NCBI GenBank assembly: GCA_947477885.1
Contig: CANJUD010000008.1
Location: 62,001-126,000 of the forward strand
Length of the DNA: 64,000 nt
Direction of reading: 5' to 3'
Source of the DNA: Bacteroidota bacterium
Lineage (GTDB): Bacteria > Bacteroidota > Bacteroidia > UKL13-3
Shown piece after piece: positions 43,130 through 50,869 of this stretch. The translations under genes were made by a program, and so were the position numbers. The notes under the pieces were generated by a model, which worked only from the letters and a program-made list of their open reading frames with translations, was not told where the DNA came from and did no database searches. Position 1 is the stretch's first letter, and the number at the start of each line of letters is the position of its first letter.

Positions 43130-43182
43130 TTTTGCAATTTTATTAATTTGTTGTTAATTAGTTTTTGGCTTTTATTATGATA

Positions 43183-43190
43183 CAAAATTA
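43183..43190 (-). promoter_or_regulatory. -7 promoter box of the T9SS gene
   Basis: The minus strand reads TAATTTTG, 53 nt before the start codon, leaving a leader of about 45 nt. No good -33 element was found. Confidence 0.45.
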
Positions 43191-43386
43191 TGGGCATCCA
43201 AAAAACTGAGAAATGATATAGGACATCGATAGCTTATGATTATCATCATATAGTGGGATTCCCGAGCCTAGCGGGACAAGCATATATCGAGACTGTTCGG
43301 CAAATGTGAACCTTTATATATAATGTGTGTTATTACGAAACGTAAAACGAAGCGGTTTCGTGATTCAGGATTCAATGGGCCAGCTT

Positions 43387-43448
43387 AAGATTTAAGAACA
43401 AGGATTAACGCTCGCCGCGGAGAACGTTAATCCTTGTTCTTAAATCTT
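43387..43448. repeat. Perfect 24-bp inverted repeat
   Basis: The arm at 43387-43410 (beginning AAGATTTAAGAACAAGG) is repeated in perfect inverted form at 43425-43448 around a GC-rich 14-nt loop with CGCCGCGG. The arm word also occurs singly at 44324-44342 and, altered, at 48829-48848. It follows heptads (GTGATTC, AGGATTC) at 43362-43375. The 43130-43480 spacer has no gene. Confidence 0.85.
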
Positions 43449-43480
43449 TTGTTGATCGCCTTTCTACTTTTGTCCTTCTT

Positions 43481-44239
43481 CTAAAACCTCACACCCAACG
43501 ACAATATCATCTGATAGCAAGCCAAATTTTGAGAAGCAGTTCCATTATATATAGCTAAATTTCGGTACCAGGCATATACTGTTTTGTTGCTATATTCTAT
43601 ATAGAATCTTTTATAGAAAGTGGCATTTAGTGATGCTTCTAGTCCAATATCTAATCCGCCAAACTAGAAATGGGGTTTGTTGCTTTGGCCCATTATGGTA
43701 TTTTCAACATGCGGGTATACAAAGCCCGCTCCGCCTTTTAGTAATAGTTTTACATTTACTCTTTCTTTTATATCTTTATATAAATCTATTTTTCGCACCA
43801 TATTGAATAGGAAAAAATTGGCACCATTATTAAGCTCATATGATAAGTTATTTCTAGTTTGTGCAAATGAAGAATCTACCATTCTACCGCCATAAGTTCC
43901 GCTCATATGCAGGGTTTGCTCAGCTACTTGATATTTGGTATGGTCGAAGTTTAGTTCGAATGCCCATTTCTTGTTTATATTATAACCAAGGCGATAATTG
44001 TATTGCGGTATAGTTAAATCCTTATTAAAAATACCATCACTCCATCCGGTTTTGTCAACGCCTTTTACTTTTACAAATGTATATTTATTTTGTAAATCAT
44101 TTTGCGTAATTCTGATATTATTATTGGCATACCATTCTTTGTTATATCCCCACGAGAAGTAGAAGCGGGGCATGGTGTCACGAGCACTGGTGATAGTGAA
44201 TTGTATGAGAATAAATAATAAGAAAAGATATTTTTTCAT
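43481..44239 (-). pseudogene. Outer membrane barrel gene broken by an in-frame TAG
   Basis: From the ATG at 44239 (signal peptide KKYLFLLFILIQFTITS) the frame runs with barrel strands (WAFELNFDHTKYQV, NNGANFFLFNMVRKID, LLLKGGAGFVYPHVE) to a TAG at 43664-43666. The same frame continues without further damage: FGGLDIGLEASLNATFY, FYIEYSNKTVYAWY and the ending MILSLGVRF, with the terminal Phe typical of barrels, to a stop at 43481. A single C-to-T change (CAG to TAG) would explain it. It is a recent loss or a sequencing error; read-through is possible but nothing supports it. A frame extension to 44260 is only the promoter box. Confidence 0.85.
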
Positions 44240-44257
44240 GAATGATTTTATATGTTG

Positions 44258-44265
44258 CAAAGCTA
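44258..44265 (-). promoter_or_regulatory. -7 promoter box of the barrel pseudogene
   Basis: The minus strand reads TAGCTTTG, 18 nt before the ATG at 44239. It includes an earlier TTG of the same frame, so that codon is not the start. Confidence 0.55.
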
Positions 44266-44284
44266 GGATATAAAAAGGGAAATT

Positions 44285-44361
44285 GGGGATTCAGGATTCG
44301 GGGGTTGCTTTCGCCTGATAGTGATTTAAGAACAAGGATTAATGATTTTTGATTTTAGAAG
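44285..44361. repeat. Heptad-period repeats of the nnnGATT type
   Basis: Two groups: GGGGATT/CAGGATT at 44285-44298, and six in-register units at 44320-44361 (AGTGATT, TAAGAAC, AAGGATT and so on). They contain the arm word of the 24-bp inverted repeat at 43.4 kb. Confidence 0.65.
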
Positions 44362-44480
44362 TATCAGAGTGTGGTTGGCGATGTTCCGAAGCATCGGAAC
44401 GACTCCAGTTCGGCTGTCGCTCAGTGCAGGCTGCTCACCACCCCACCACAGACAGTGTGTATATCAGGCGTAAGCAAAAT

Positions 44481-44515
44481 CGTACATCGTAAATCGTAAA
44501 TCGTAAATAAATTAC
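44481..44515. repeat. Heptad repeat CGTAAAT covering a stop codon
   Basis: CGTACAT is followed by CGTAAAT three times and AAATTAC. The last unit contains the stop codon of the TPR lipoprotein. Confidence 0.75.
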
Positions 44516-45516
44516 ATCTTCTTCAACAATACCTCCGCATTTTTAAAATGCTCCTTATCCATTTCCAAACATTTTTCTAAATCTTTTTTTGCAGCGGCTT
44601 TATTCCCCATTTGATAATAACACAAACCTCGGCTATACCAAGCGTATGCATAGTCTTCTTTTTTTTCTATTGCCATGCTAAATTCTTCTACTGCTTGCTG
44701 CAATTTGTTTTGCTGGAAATATATAACACCCAAATTATAGTTGGCCAAATAATGACCTGGGTCGAGTTGTTTTACAAATTTGAAATCGTTTTCTGCATAT
44801 GTTAGTTTGCCAGTCCTTCGCAAAAAATCTCCACGGGCATATAAAGCTTCCACATTGTTTTTATTGTTACGCAATACGTTTCCAAAATATTGTAAACATA
44901 ATGGATTGTTCTTGGCACTAAATATAATACCCAACTGCAACCATGCTTGCCAATAAGTGGCATCAAGTTCTGTAGCTTTTTGAAAAAGTGCAATAGCGTG
45001 TCCAGTATCTGCTTTTATATCTTTATACATTTCTCCTTTAAAAAAAGGCGTTTTCGGATTTGCAGGATCTAATTCTTCTAACTGTTTAAAGCACCATTGT
45101 GCACTGTCGAAATCTTTTCCTATAATATATAATTCTGACAACCGATGCCAAGCATCAGCATAATCGGGTTTAATGCGAACTGCTTCCAGCATTGCATCGG
45201 CACACTTGCGGGTTTTGCCTATTGCAAATAAATATTCGCCACCTTTGAAATGATATAATGGATTTTTCGGCTGCAGGTTTATAGCATGTGAAATATCTTC
45301 CAATGCTTCAAATTGTTTGTTTTGATCGAAATAATATTTGGAACGTATATAATAGTTTTCTGCATTACTGGGTGCATCGGCAATATTCTCATTCAACTTT
45401 GCCAATACTTCGGGGATGCTATCATTTTTCACCTTGGGTTTATCACTAGCTGAATCGGAGCATGAAGTGAAAGTGATGAATGAAATGATGGAATATAGTA
45501 ATAGAGCAGAACGCAT
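44512..45516 (-). CDS. TPR-repeat lipoprotein
   Basis: The protein has 334 residues. The N-terminus (RSALLLYSIISFITFTSC) ends in a lipobox-like T-S-C, so it is probably a lipoprotein with Cys19 as anchor. The mature part consists of seven or eight tetratricopeptide repeats from about residue 45 to the end, with the typical W-LG-Y-A-P spacing (YYIRSKYYFDQNKQFEALED, YAYAWYSRGLCYYQMGNKAAAKKDLEKCLEM in parts). TPR lipoproteins serve as scaffolds for envelope complexes; no partner is evident. It lies downstream of the WD40 gene on the same strand, with a repeat-filled spacer between them. Confidence 0.88.
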   Translation of the reverse strand: MRSALLLYSIISFITFTSCSDSASDKPKVKNDSIPEVLAKLNENIADAPSNAENYYIRSKYYFDQNKQFEALEDISHAINLQPKNPLYHFKGGEYLFAIGKTRKCADAMLEAVRIKPDYADAWHRLSELYIIGKDFDSAQWCFKQLEELDPANPKTPFFKGEMYKDIKADTGHAIALFQKATELDATYWQAWLQLGIIFSAKNNPLCLQYFGNVLRNNKNNVEALYARGDFLRRTGKLTYAENDFKFVKQLDPGHYLANYNLGVIYFQQNKLQQAVEEFSMAIEKKEDYAYAWYSRGLCYYQMGNKAAAKKDLEKCLEMDKEHFKNAEVLLKKM

Positions 45517-45519
45517 TTT

Positions 45520-45570
45520 AGGAATCGGGATTTAGGATATGGGCTATAGGGAGCTGACGCCAGATTATTA
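45520..45570. repeat. Heptads followed by the GCTGACGCCAGATTATTA word
   Basis: Five 7-nt units (AGGAATC, GGGATTT, AGGATAT and so on, 45520-45554) begin 4 nt before the start codon of the TPR gene. GAGCTGACGCCAGATTATTA follows at 45551-45570, matching the tail of the 42.1-kb element. Confidence 0.65.
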
Positions 45571-45612
45571 GTATATAGTTATGCAACTTCATTCAATAGC
45601 AATTGTTATTAT

Positions 45613-45652
45613 AGTCCCAAATTCCTTAATCCCAATTCCCGTATCCTACTTA
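45613..45652. repeat. Heptad repeat covering the WD40 gene stop codon
   Basis: Units AGTCCCA, AATTCCT, TAATCCC, AATTCCC and GTATCCT run in register into the stop codon (45646-45648) of the minus-strand WD40 gene. Confidence 0.6.
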
Positions 45653-46944
45653 AGTTTTTTAAACCTGGATTTTTTTCCATTGTTTATATTGTTCAGCGTG
45701 GAGTCGCCCACCAGCATAGGCATTTGTTGTATGCGGGCAGTGTCCACACTCATCGTTACTTTGGCTGAATCGGTATCCACCGTTGAACCGGGTGTTGTGC
45801 TATTAATAACGTTAGGTTTGGGTTTAGGGTTGCTTGCATCTTCATTTTTTATTTGAGTTTTTGTTTTGTTTGTGATGGTACCCGTTGTATTGCTAGTTCC
45901 TGTGTTCCCTAATTTGTTATCTAATGGTTTCACGCCTGTTTTATTCCCACTGGGCGATACCGGTTTATCCAAAGTATCCAAACCTACTTTCCAGATATAT
46001 ATGCCGTAATCTTTTTCTTTACTAATACCCTTGCCACCTGTTATTATATATTTCTTATCGATGGTAACAAAAGCTGATTTTACAGAGTTTTTAGCCTTGA
46101 TTGTATATAATGGTTTGCCGCTTTCTACATCCCAAACCCTTGCGGTTTTATCATTAGATGCTGTAACTATATATTTACCATCGGCACTAAAACTCACTCC
46201 ATTTACTTTAAGTTCATGCCCTGTAAATGCTCGTATTTTATTGCCGGTCTTAGGATCCCAAAGTATTACAGTTTTATCATTAGATGCGGTTGCAATATAT
46301 TTCCCATTGGGTGCTACAGCTATTTGGTTTACTTGATCAGTATGCCCTGCAAATGTGAGCAAAGTGTTTCCTTTAATATCTAAAAGTAGCAACTCTGGTT
46401 TTTGGGTAGCTACCAACAATCCTTTTCCGTCATAACTAGGCATAATATGCGTAACTTTACCAGCAGTAAGTATCCCGCGTTTTTGCTGACCGCCCGCCGA
46501 GAGGTCAAATACTTTTATAGAGTCTTCATCCAACGAGGCAAAAAGAAATTTGCCAGTGGGGTCGCATGCCAAAGCTTTTACGGGTAAATTAAATCCACCT
46601 AAACTCTTAACTATTTTTCCTGCAGCCACATCATATTGCAAAATTACCCAATCGTTTGAACCACTAAAAAGGAATTTGCCATCTTTACTAAAACACAGTG
46701 CTTCAACAGAGGCTTTATGTTCATTGGCATAAAACTTTTGTTCCACACCTTCTTCATTATAAATTCTTACTGATTTATCATAAGATGCACTAGCAAATAA
46801 TCGGAGGGGCATACTGTATACCATGCGATTTATATCATCGGTATGCTCAGTAAGTTTTTTATAGGGTTCAGCTATTTCTATTTGTGCAAATAAAACTTGC
46901 ACATAGCATATGGCCATTACAGCAATTGTTCCCAGTCTTTTCAT
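45646..46944 (-). CDS. Exported WD40-repeat protein
   Basis: The frame is open from 47223, but the ATG at 46944 gives a signal peptide (KRLGTIAVMAICYVQVLFAQ) and is the likely start; the extension overlaps the divergent gene. The protein has about 432 residues. It has around seven WD40 repeats, for example LTFAGHTDQVNQIAVAPNGKYIATASNDKTVILWD and FTGHELKVNGVSFSADGKYIVTASNDKTARVWD (each read in shorter parts), making one beta-propeller. A disordered Thr/Asn/Lys-rich tail of about 100 residues follows. Periplasmic WD40 proteins are common in Bacteroidota as scaffolds; no enzyme motif is seen. Confidence 0.88.
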   Translation of the reverse strand: MKRLGTIAVMAICYVQVLFAQIEIAEPYKKLTEHTDDINRMVYSMPLRLFASASYDKSVRIYNEEGVEQKFYANEHKASVEALCFSKDGKFLFSGSNDWVILQYDVAAGKIVKSLGGFNLPVKALACDPTGKFLFASLDEDSIKVFDLSAGGQQKRGILTAGKVTHIMPSYDGKGLLVATQKPELLLLDIKGNTLLTFAGHTDQVNQIAVAPNGKYIATASNDKTVILWDPKTGNKIRAFTGHELKVNGVSFSADGKYIVTASNDKTARVWDVESGKPLYTIKAKNSVKSAFVTIDKKYIITGGKGISKEKDYGIYIWKVGLDTLDKPVSPSGNKTGVKPLDNKLGNTGTSNTTGTITNKTKTQIKNEDASNPKPKPNVINSTTPGSTVDTDSAKVTMSVDTARIQQMPMLVGDSTLNNINNGKKSRFKKLK

Positions 46945-47004
46945 TGTATTTTTGTTGTGGCGGAAAAGTATTGCAATTCTAAGGCATTTGAGGCAAAGAG
47001 TGCG

Positions 47005-47012
47005 TAAATTTG
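47005..47012 (+). promoter_or_regulatory. -7 promoter box of the small membrane protein/selD operon
   Basis: TAAATTTG matches TAnnTTTG, 17 nt before the ATG at 47030. It confirms this ATG rather than earlier in-frame codons. Confidence 0.6.
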
Positions 47013-47029
47013 CCGAAATTTTTTTAAAC

Positions 47030-47245
47030 ATGTTATTATTAGATGGATTACTGAGACCTGATTTTTGGTTTATGCTTATTAGTGAGTTTCTTATTGGAGG
47101 CATATGCTTGTTTTTTTTCTTCCGCATATTTCTCAAACCGTTTGCCAAAAACAAAATGGAAGAAATGAAAGAGCGAGAAAGACGTTTCCAGGAAATTGAA
47201 GATGCTAGAAATAAACTAAACAACGATGGGCAAACGACTAACTGA
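47030..47245 (+). CDS. Small membrane protein upstream of selD
   Basis: The protein has 71 residues: one transmembrane helix (FWFMLISEFLIGGICLFFFFR), then a charged, helical tail (KMEEMKERERRFQEIEDARNK) likely to be a coiled coil. The start is fixed by a -7 box 17 nt upstream. It overlaps the selD start by 20 bases, so the two are translated together. There is no known family and no cysteine-rich or metal motif. A link to selenium metabolism rests only on position. Confidence 0.65.
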   Translation: MLLLDGLLRPDFWFMLISEFLIGGICLFFFFRIFLKPFAKNKMEEMKERERRFQEIEDARNKLNNDGQTTN

Positions 47246-48281
47246 AATGAGCAAAGGCAGCGGCTGCGGTTGTAAAATCGCTCCTGCTGTTTTATCTGAA
47301 ATATTGAGTGGGCTTACTCAAAACCCTGACCCGAAATTACTGGTAGGGTTTGAAAACAAAGACGATGCAGCCATATATGATATGGGTAATGGGAAGCTCT
47401 TAATTTCAACAGTCGATTTTTTTACGCCAATTGTTGATGACCCTTATATGTTTGGCAAAATTGCTGCAGCTAATGCACTAAGCGATATATACGCTATGGG
47501 AGGGAAGCCGCTGATGGCTTTGTCTGTTCTGGGATTTCCGGTTGATGAACTGAACACCGATATCGCAAAACAAATTTTACAGGGAGGGATTGATACCTGT
47601 AAAGAAGCTGGAATTAATTTAGCCGGCGGACATTCTATTAATAGTCCTGAACCATTTTTTGGTTTATCAGTAAATGGACTGGTAAGCAAAGAAAATCTTA
47701 AAACAAATGCTGGAGCAAAACTTGGCGATTTGCTTTATTTGACCAAACAAATTGGAAGTGGAATATATAATGCGGCCATAAAAAAAAGAGTGTTGAATGA
47801 CGAAAACGAAAGCGATAAAACACGCATAAATAAACATGTTGCTAACATGTCGCAATTGAATTCTATAGGCAATGAATTCTCGAAATTACATTATATAAAT
47901 GCCATGACTGATATAACAGGCTTTGGGTTTTTGGGGCATATTAATGAGATGTGTGAGGCATCAAATTTATCAGCGGAAATTAATTCAGGTAGCATTCCTA
48001 TTTATGAAAACATTGATGATTTGCTGGCACAAAATTGTATACCCGATAACACCTATCGCAATTGGAATGCAATAGAAAAAAAGGTGACTGGTGCTATTGA
48101 TATGCGGAATTTTCAATTACTCAACGATCCGCAAACCAATGGCGGGCTTTTATTGGCAGTGGATGCAAATAATCAAACAGATTTCGAGGAGTTTTGTAAA
48201 ACTTATAATTTGATATTGAAACCATTCGGGAAATTTATTCTGCAAAAGGATTTTACAATAGAAATAAAATTAAAGAGCTAG
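47226..48281 (+). CDS. selD: Selenide, water dikinase SelD
   Basis: SelD makes selenophosphate from selenide and ATP. The family N-terminus is present: RLTEMSKGSGCGCKIAP, with catalytic Cys14 and Lys17 of the G-x-x-C-G-C-K motif (cysteine, not selenocysteine). The core has DDAAIYDMGNGK, TVDFFTPIVDDPYMFGKIAAANALSD (in parts) and AGGHSINSPEP. The 351-residue length is normal. I keep the ATG at 47226 rather than 47247 because the RLT motif of the family would otherwise be lost. Within the window the only visible selenophosphate user is MnmH at 0.7 kb. Confidence 0.95.
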   Translation: MGKRLTEMSKGSGCGCKIAPAVLSEILSGLTQNPDPKLLVGFENKDDAAIYDMGNGKLLISTVDFFTPIVDDPYMFGKIAAANALSDIYAMGGKPLMALSVLGFPVDELNTDIAKQILQGGIDTCKEAGINLAGGHSINSPEPFFGLSVNGLVSKENLKTNAGAKLGDLLYLTKQIGSGIYNAAIKKRVLNDENESDKTRINKHVANMSQLNSIGNEFSKLHYINAMTDITGFGFLGHINEMCEASNLSAEINSGSIPIYENIDDLLAQNCIPDNTYRNWNAIEKKVTGAIDMRNFQLLNDPQTNGGLLLAVDANNQTDFEEFCKTYNLILKPFGKFILQKDFTIEIKLKS

Positions 48282-48314
48282 TGAACACAAAGATATTTTT
48301 TTAATCAAAAGGAG

Positions 48315-48322
48315 TATATTTG
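48315..48322 (+). promoter_or_regulatory. -7 promoter box of the GNAT gene
   Basis: TATATTTG, 37 nt before the ATG of the acetyltransferase gene, giving a leader of about 30 nt. Confidence 0.55.
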
Positions 48323-48359
48323 TAGCCCATAAACAAATTATTATCTTAATTTTAAACCA

Positions 48360-48803
48360 ATGATACTGATAAAAAGAGTACAAGATGGAAAAGAACTTGC
48401 AACGCATTGTGCGATTAGAAAAGTTGTTTTTCAAGATGAACAAGGAGTATCGGAGAGAGAAGAATACGATAAATACGACAAATCCAGCCAATGCCGCTAT
48501 TACCTAGCTTTTTGGAATGAGGTGCCTGTAGGTGCGGCAAGGTGGAGGAAGAGCAGAGCAGGGCACAAGATTGAAAGGATTTGTGTACTGCCCGAATACA
48601 GAGGAAATGGCATCGGTAAAGCTTTAATTGCAAAGTTATTAGAAGACATACCCAAGAATTTGCAAATCTATCTAGGGTCTCAGGACCAGGTTGTTCCTTT
48701 CTACGAGCAATTGGGGTTTAGGGTAAAAGGCGATGCCTATTGGGAAGCAAACATTTTGCATCGTTTTATGAAATATAAGCCTGAAGAAGTTCTTAAGAAG
48801 TAG
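48360..48803 (+). CDS. GNAT-family N-acetyltransferase
   Basis: This 147-residue protein has the GNAT fold. The strand YYLAFWNEVPVGAARW is followed by KIERICVLPEYRGNGIGKALI with the acetyl-CoA motif A (R-x-x-G-x-G), then the strand IYLGSQDQVVPFYEQLGFRVKG with the typical FYxxLGF motif. The segment AIRKVVFQDEQGVSEREEYD is typical of the YitI/ElaA-like subgroup. The substrate is unknown. It is a single gene with its own promoter. Confidence 0.88.
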   Translation: MILIKRVQDGKELATHCAIRKVVFQDEQGVSEREEYDKYDKSSQCRYYLAFWNEVPVGAARWRKSRAGHKIERICVLPEYRGNGIGKALIAKLLEDIPKNLQIYLGSQDQVVPFYEQLGFRVKGDAYWEANILHRFMKYKPEEVLKK

Positions 48804-48811
48804 GGACTCAC

Positions 48812-48930
48812 GATAGCTCACGCTTATTTTAAAGAACAAGAATTAACGATACGTCGACTAATTGATTTACGATTAAAGGACTTCTATATCGTTAATCATT
48901 GTGCACGATTCCTATTAAGGCGTAAGCCGC
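48812..48930. repeat. Mixed spacer repeat with small inverted pair
   Basis: It contains an altered AAGAACAAGAATTAACG word, an inverted pair ATTAACGATA/TATCGTTAAT (48841-48850 and 48886-48895), heptads GATTTAC/GATTAAA (48864-48877) and an AAGGCGTAAGCCGCC word. No gene is present between 48804 and 49078. Confidence 0.5.
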
Positions 48931-49018
48931 CCAAATCCGACGCAAATAAAATTCGGGATCCGAATCCTAAACCCCGTTTTTGTTAACAACTTGTGCAGCC
49001 CTCCCCTCATTAGGTTTA

Positions 49019-49026
49019 TACTTTTG
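49019..49026 (+). promoter_or_regulatory. -7 promoter box of hbd
   Basis: TACTTTTG matches TAnnTTTG, 52 nt before the ATG. A -33 TTG at optimal spacing is not present. Confidence 0.5.
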
Positions 49027-49078
49027 AAGCCTCATTCCGAAGGGTCGGAATAGTATAAAATATACAATCAATTATTAA

Positions 49079-49978
49079 ATGAAAAACATCTCAGTTATCG
49101 GCTCTGGAACCATGGGAAATGGCATTGTTCACGTATTTGCCCAACACGGTTTCCAAGTTACTATGATAGACATTAATCCAGCAGCTTTAGAAAAAGCATT
49201 GGCCACTATTGGCAAAAACTTGGACCGCCAAGTTACCAAAGCACTCATTACCGAAGAAGTAAAAGCACAAACACTTGCCAATATCGCAACCTCAACCGAT
49301 TTGAAAACTGGTGTTGAAAATGCAGAGTTTGTAATAGAAGCTGCTACTGAAAATGTAGAAGCCAAATTAAATATATTCAAACAATTAGATGAGTTCACCA
49401 AACCAGGTGTAATACTCGCCAGCAACACTTCTTCTATATCTATTACCAAACTTGGTGCTGCCACCAAACGCCCTGAGCATGTAATCGGAATGCACTTTAT
49501 GAACCCAGTGCCTATGATGAAATTGGTAGAGGTTATTGCAGGATTTAAAACAACAAATGAAGTTACTAAAACCACAGTGGACCTATGCAAAACATTGGGA
49601 AAAATTCCAGTAGCAGTATATGATTACCCAGGCTTTGTGGCCAACAGAATTTTAATGCCCATGATTAACGAAGCTATATATACTTTGTATGAAGATGTAG
49701 CTGGTGTAGAAGCAATTGATACGGTAATGAAGCTGGGTATGGCTCACCCGATGGGTCCTTTACAATTGGCCGATTTTATTGGCCTTGATGTATGTCTCGC
49801 TATCCTAAATGTATTATATGAAGGATTCGGAAATCAGAAGTATGCTCCTTGTCCGCTATTGGTTAAAATGGTAACAGCAGGTCAACTTGGCGTAAAAACC
49901 AAAATGGGCTTTTATGATTATACCGGAGAAAGCAAAGAATTGAATACTGCTCCTAACTTTAAGAAATTGGGAGCATAA
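49079..49978 (+). CDS. hbd: 3-hydroxybutyryl-CoA dehydrogenase
   Basis: This 299-residue enzyme oxidises or reduces 3-hydroxyacyl-CoA/acetoacetyl-CoA with NAD(P). Rossmann motif GSGTMGNG is at 8-15 with the acidic end at MIDIN. The catalytic region SNTSSISITKLG, the His-bearing GMHFMNPVPMMKLVEVI, and the C-terminal domain GFVANRILMPMINEAI and HPMGPLQLADFIGLD are complete. No hydratase domain is fused, so it is the stand-alone type. It is monocistronic with a strong terminator. Confidence 0.95.
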   Translation: MKNISVIGSGTMGNGIVHVFAQHGFQVTMIDINPAALEKALATIGKNLDRQVTKALITEEVKAQTLANIATSTDLKTGVENAEFVIEAATENVEAKLNIFKQLDEFTKPGVILASNTSSISITKLGAATKRPEHVIGMHFMNPVPMMKLVEVIAGFKTTNEVTKTTVDLCKTLGKIPVAVYDYPGFVANRILMPMINEAIYTLYEDVAGVEAIDTVMKLGMAHPMGPLQLADFIGLDVCLAILNVLYEGFGNQKYAPCPLLVKMVTAGQLGVKTKMGFYDYTGESKELNTAPNFKKLGA

Positions 49979-50001
49979 TAAAGAGTTAACAGTTAAAAAC
50001 T

Positions 50002-50055
50002 AAAAGTGAATGGTTGAAAGTGATAAACTACTTTTAATCGTTCACTTTTTTTTGT
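50002..50055 (+). terminator. Intrinsic terminator after hbd
   Basis: Arms at 50002-50021 and 50030-50049 (AAAAGTGAA... facing ...TTCACTTTT) form a long stem with four mismatches and an 8-nt loop, followed by a T-run. Confidence 0.8.
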
Positions 50056-50207
50056 TTGAAAATTAATCAATAATCCTTTCAAAATTTACAAGGAATATTT
50101 TTGCATCATGCTGAATTTATTTCAGCTTCTCAAAAGTGCGTTCATAGATGCTGAAATAATTTCAGCAAGATGCCGTGTTTTGAATTAAGAAAGAAACTTA
50201 GTAATTC

Positions 50208-50762
50208 TTAAGCTTTTTTGGCAACAAGGGAATTTTTGCTTGCCCAAGCATAGGCTCCAAATAATATAATAGCTGCAGATCCATTACCTATAAAGCTTTT
50301 AAGTAAAAACGGAAGAGCATTGGTGTAGCATAATACCAAACCAGAAATATCTTTTGCATAGGGCTTGCTATTAAAATCTAATCCTGCAGCCCAAACCATT
50401 AAATTCGATACTACAAAAAACAATAAGATAGAAGCGACTGTGCCTATCGCAATATTTTTTATTTCTACTTTACCCGAGATGCGATGGCCTATAAAAGCAC
50501 TTACTAAATATATAGCATAGATACCAATATATTCTCCATTGATAAAATAATCGTAATAACTGTCGCCCATTTTTAGGGCCATCAGCAAATCGCCCATCAA
50601 CAAACCAGCTAAAGGCAATAGCACGGATCCACGCCAACTCACCCCGATTGCTCCAGCAAAAAGCGTGATAGCAAGCATAGGTGCATATCCTTCCCAACTG
50701 GCAAGACGCATCAAAGAAAGTAAAAGAAAGATAAAGATTGGAGCAACTATTTTATTGTTCAT
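50208..50762 (-). CDS. DUF6580 family membrane protein
   Basis: From the ATG at 50762 this protein has 184 residues and about five or six transmembrane helices. The N-terminal segment SLMRLASWEGYAPMLAITLFAGA and the LLPLAGLLMGDLLMAL motif are typical of the DUF6580/ECF-S-component-like group, proposed to be small transport proteins. The frame opens at a TTG (50804), but that codon lies in the -7 promoter box. Homologues are often near cobalamin or cofactor genes; no such context is present here, so a substrate cannot be named. Confidence 0.78.
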   Translation of the reverse strand: MNNKIVAPIFIFLLLSLMRLASWEGYAPMLAITLFAGAIGVSWRGSVLLPLAGLLMGDLLMALKMGDSYYDYFINGEYIGIYAIYLVSAFIGHRISGKVEIKNIAIGTVASILLFFVVSNLMVWAAGLDFNSKPYAKDISGLVLCYTNALPFLLKSFIGNGSAAIILFGAYAWASKNSLVAKKA

Positions 50763-50801
50763 GCGTTTGAATTTTTTAAATTTATTTAATAAATCGGTTT
50801 G

Positions 50802-50809
50802 CAAAAATA
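50802..50809 (-). promoter_or_regulatory. -7 promoter box of the DUF6580 gene
   Basis: The minus strand reads TATTTTTG, 39 nt before the ATG at 50762. It contains the TTG that would otherwise be the first start of the frame. Confidence 0.6.
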
Positions 50810-50830
50810 AACCATCCGAGGTGAAATGGT

Positions 50831-50838
50831 TAAATTTG
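50831..50838 (+). promoter_or_regulatory. -7 promoter box of the M16 protease gene
   Basis: TAAATTTG, 31 nt before the ATG at 50870, is divergent from the DUF6580 promoter with 21 nt between the two boxes. Confidence 0.6.
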
Positions 50839-50869
50839 CGGCTCTTAAAAATTATTCACAACCAACAAT

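Noticed and set aside
46945..47223. N-terminal extension of the WD40 protein
   Set aside because: It overlaps the divergent promoter and small membrane-protein gene, and the signal peptide starts at 46944.
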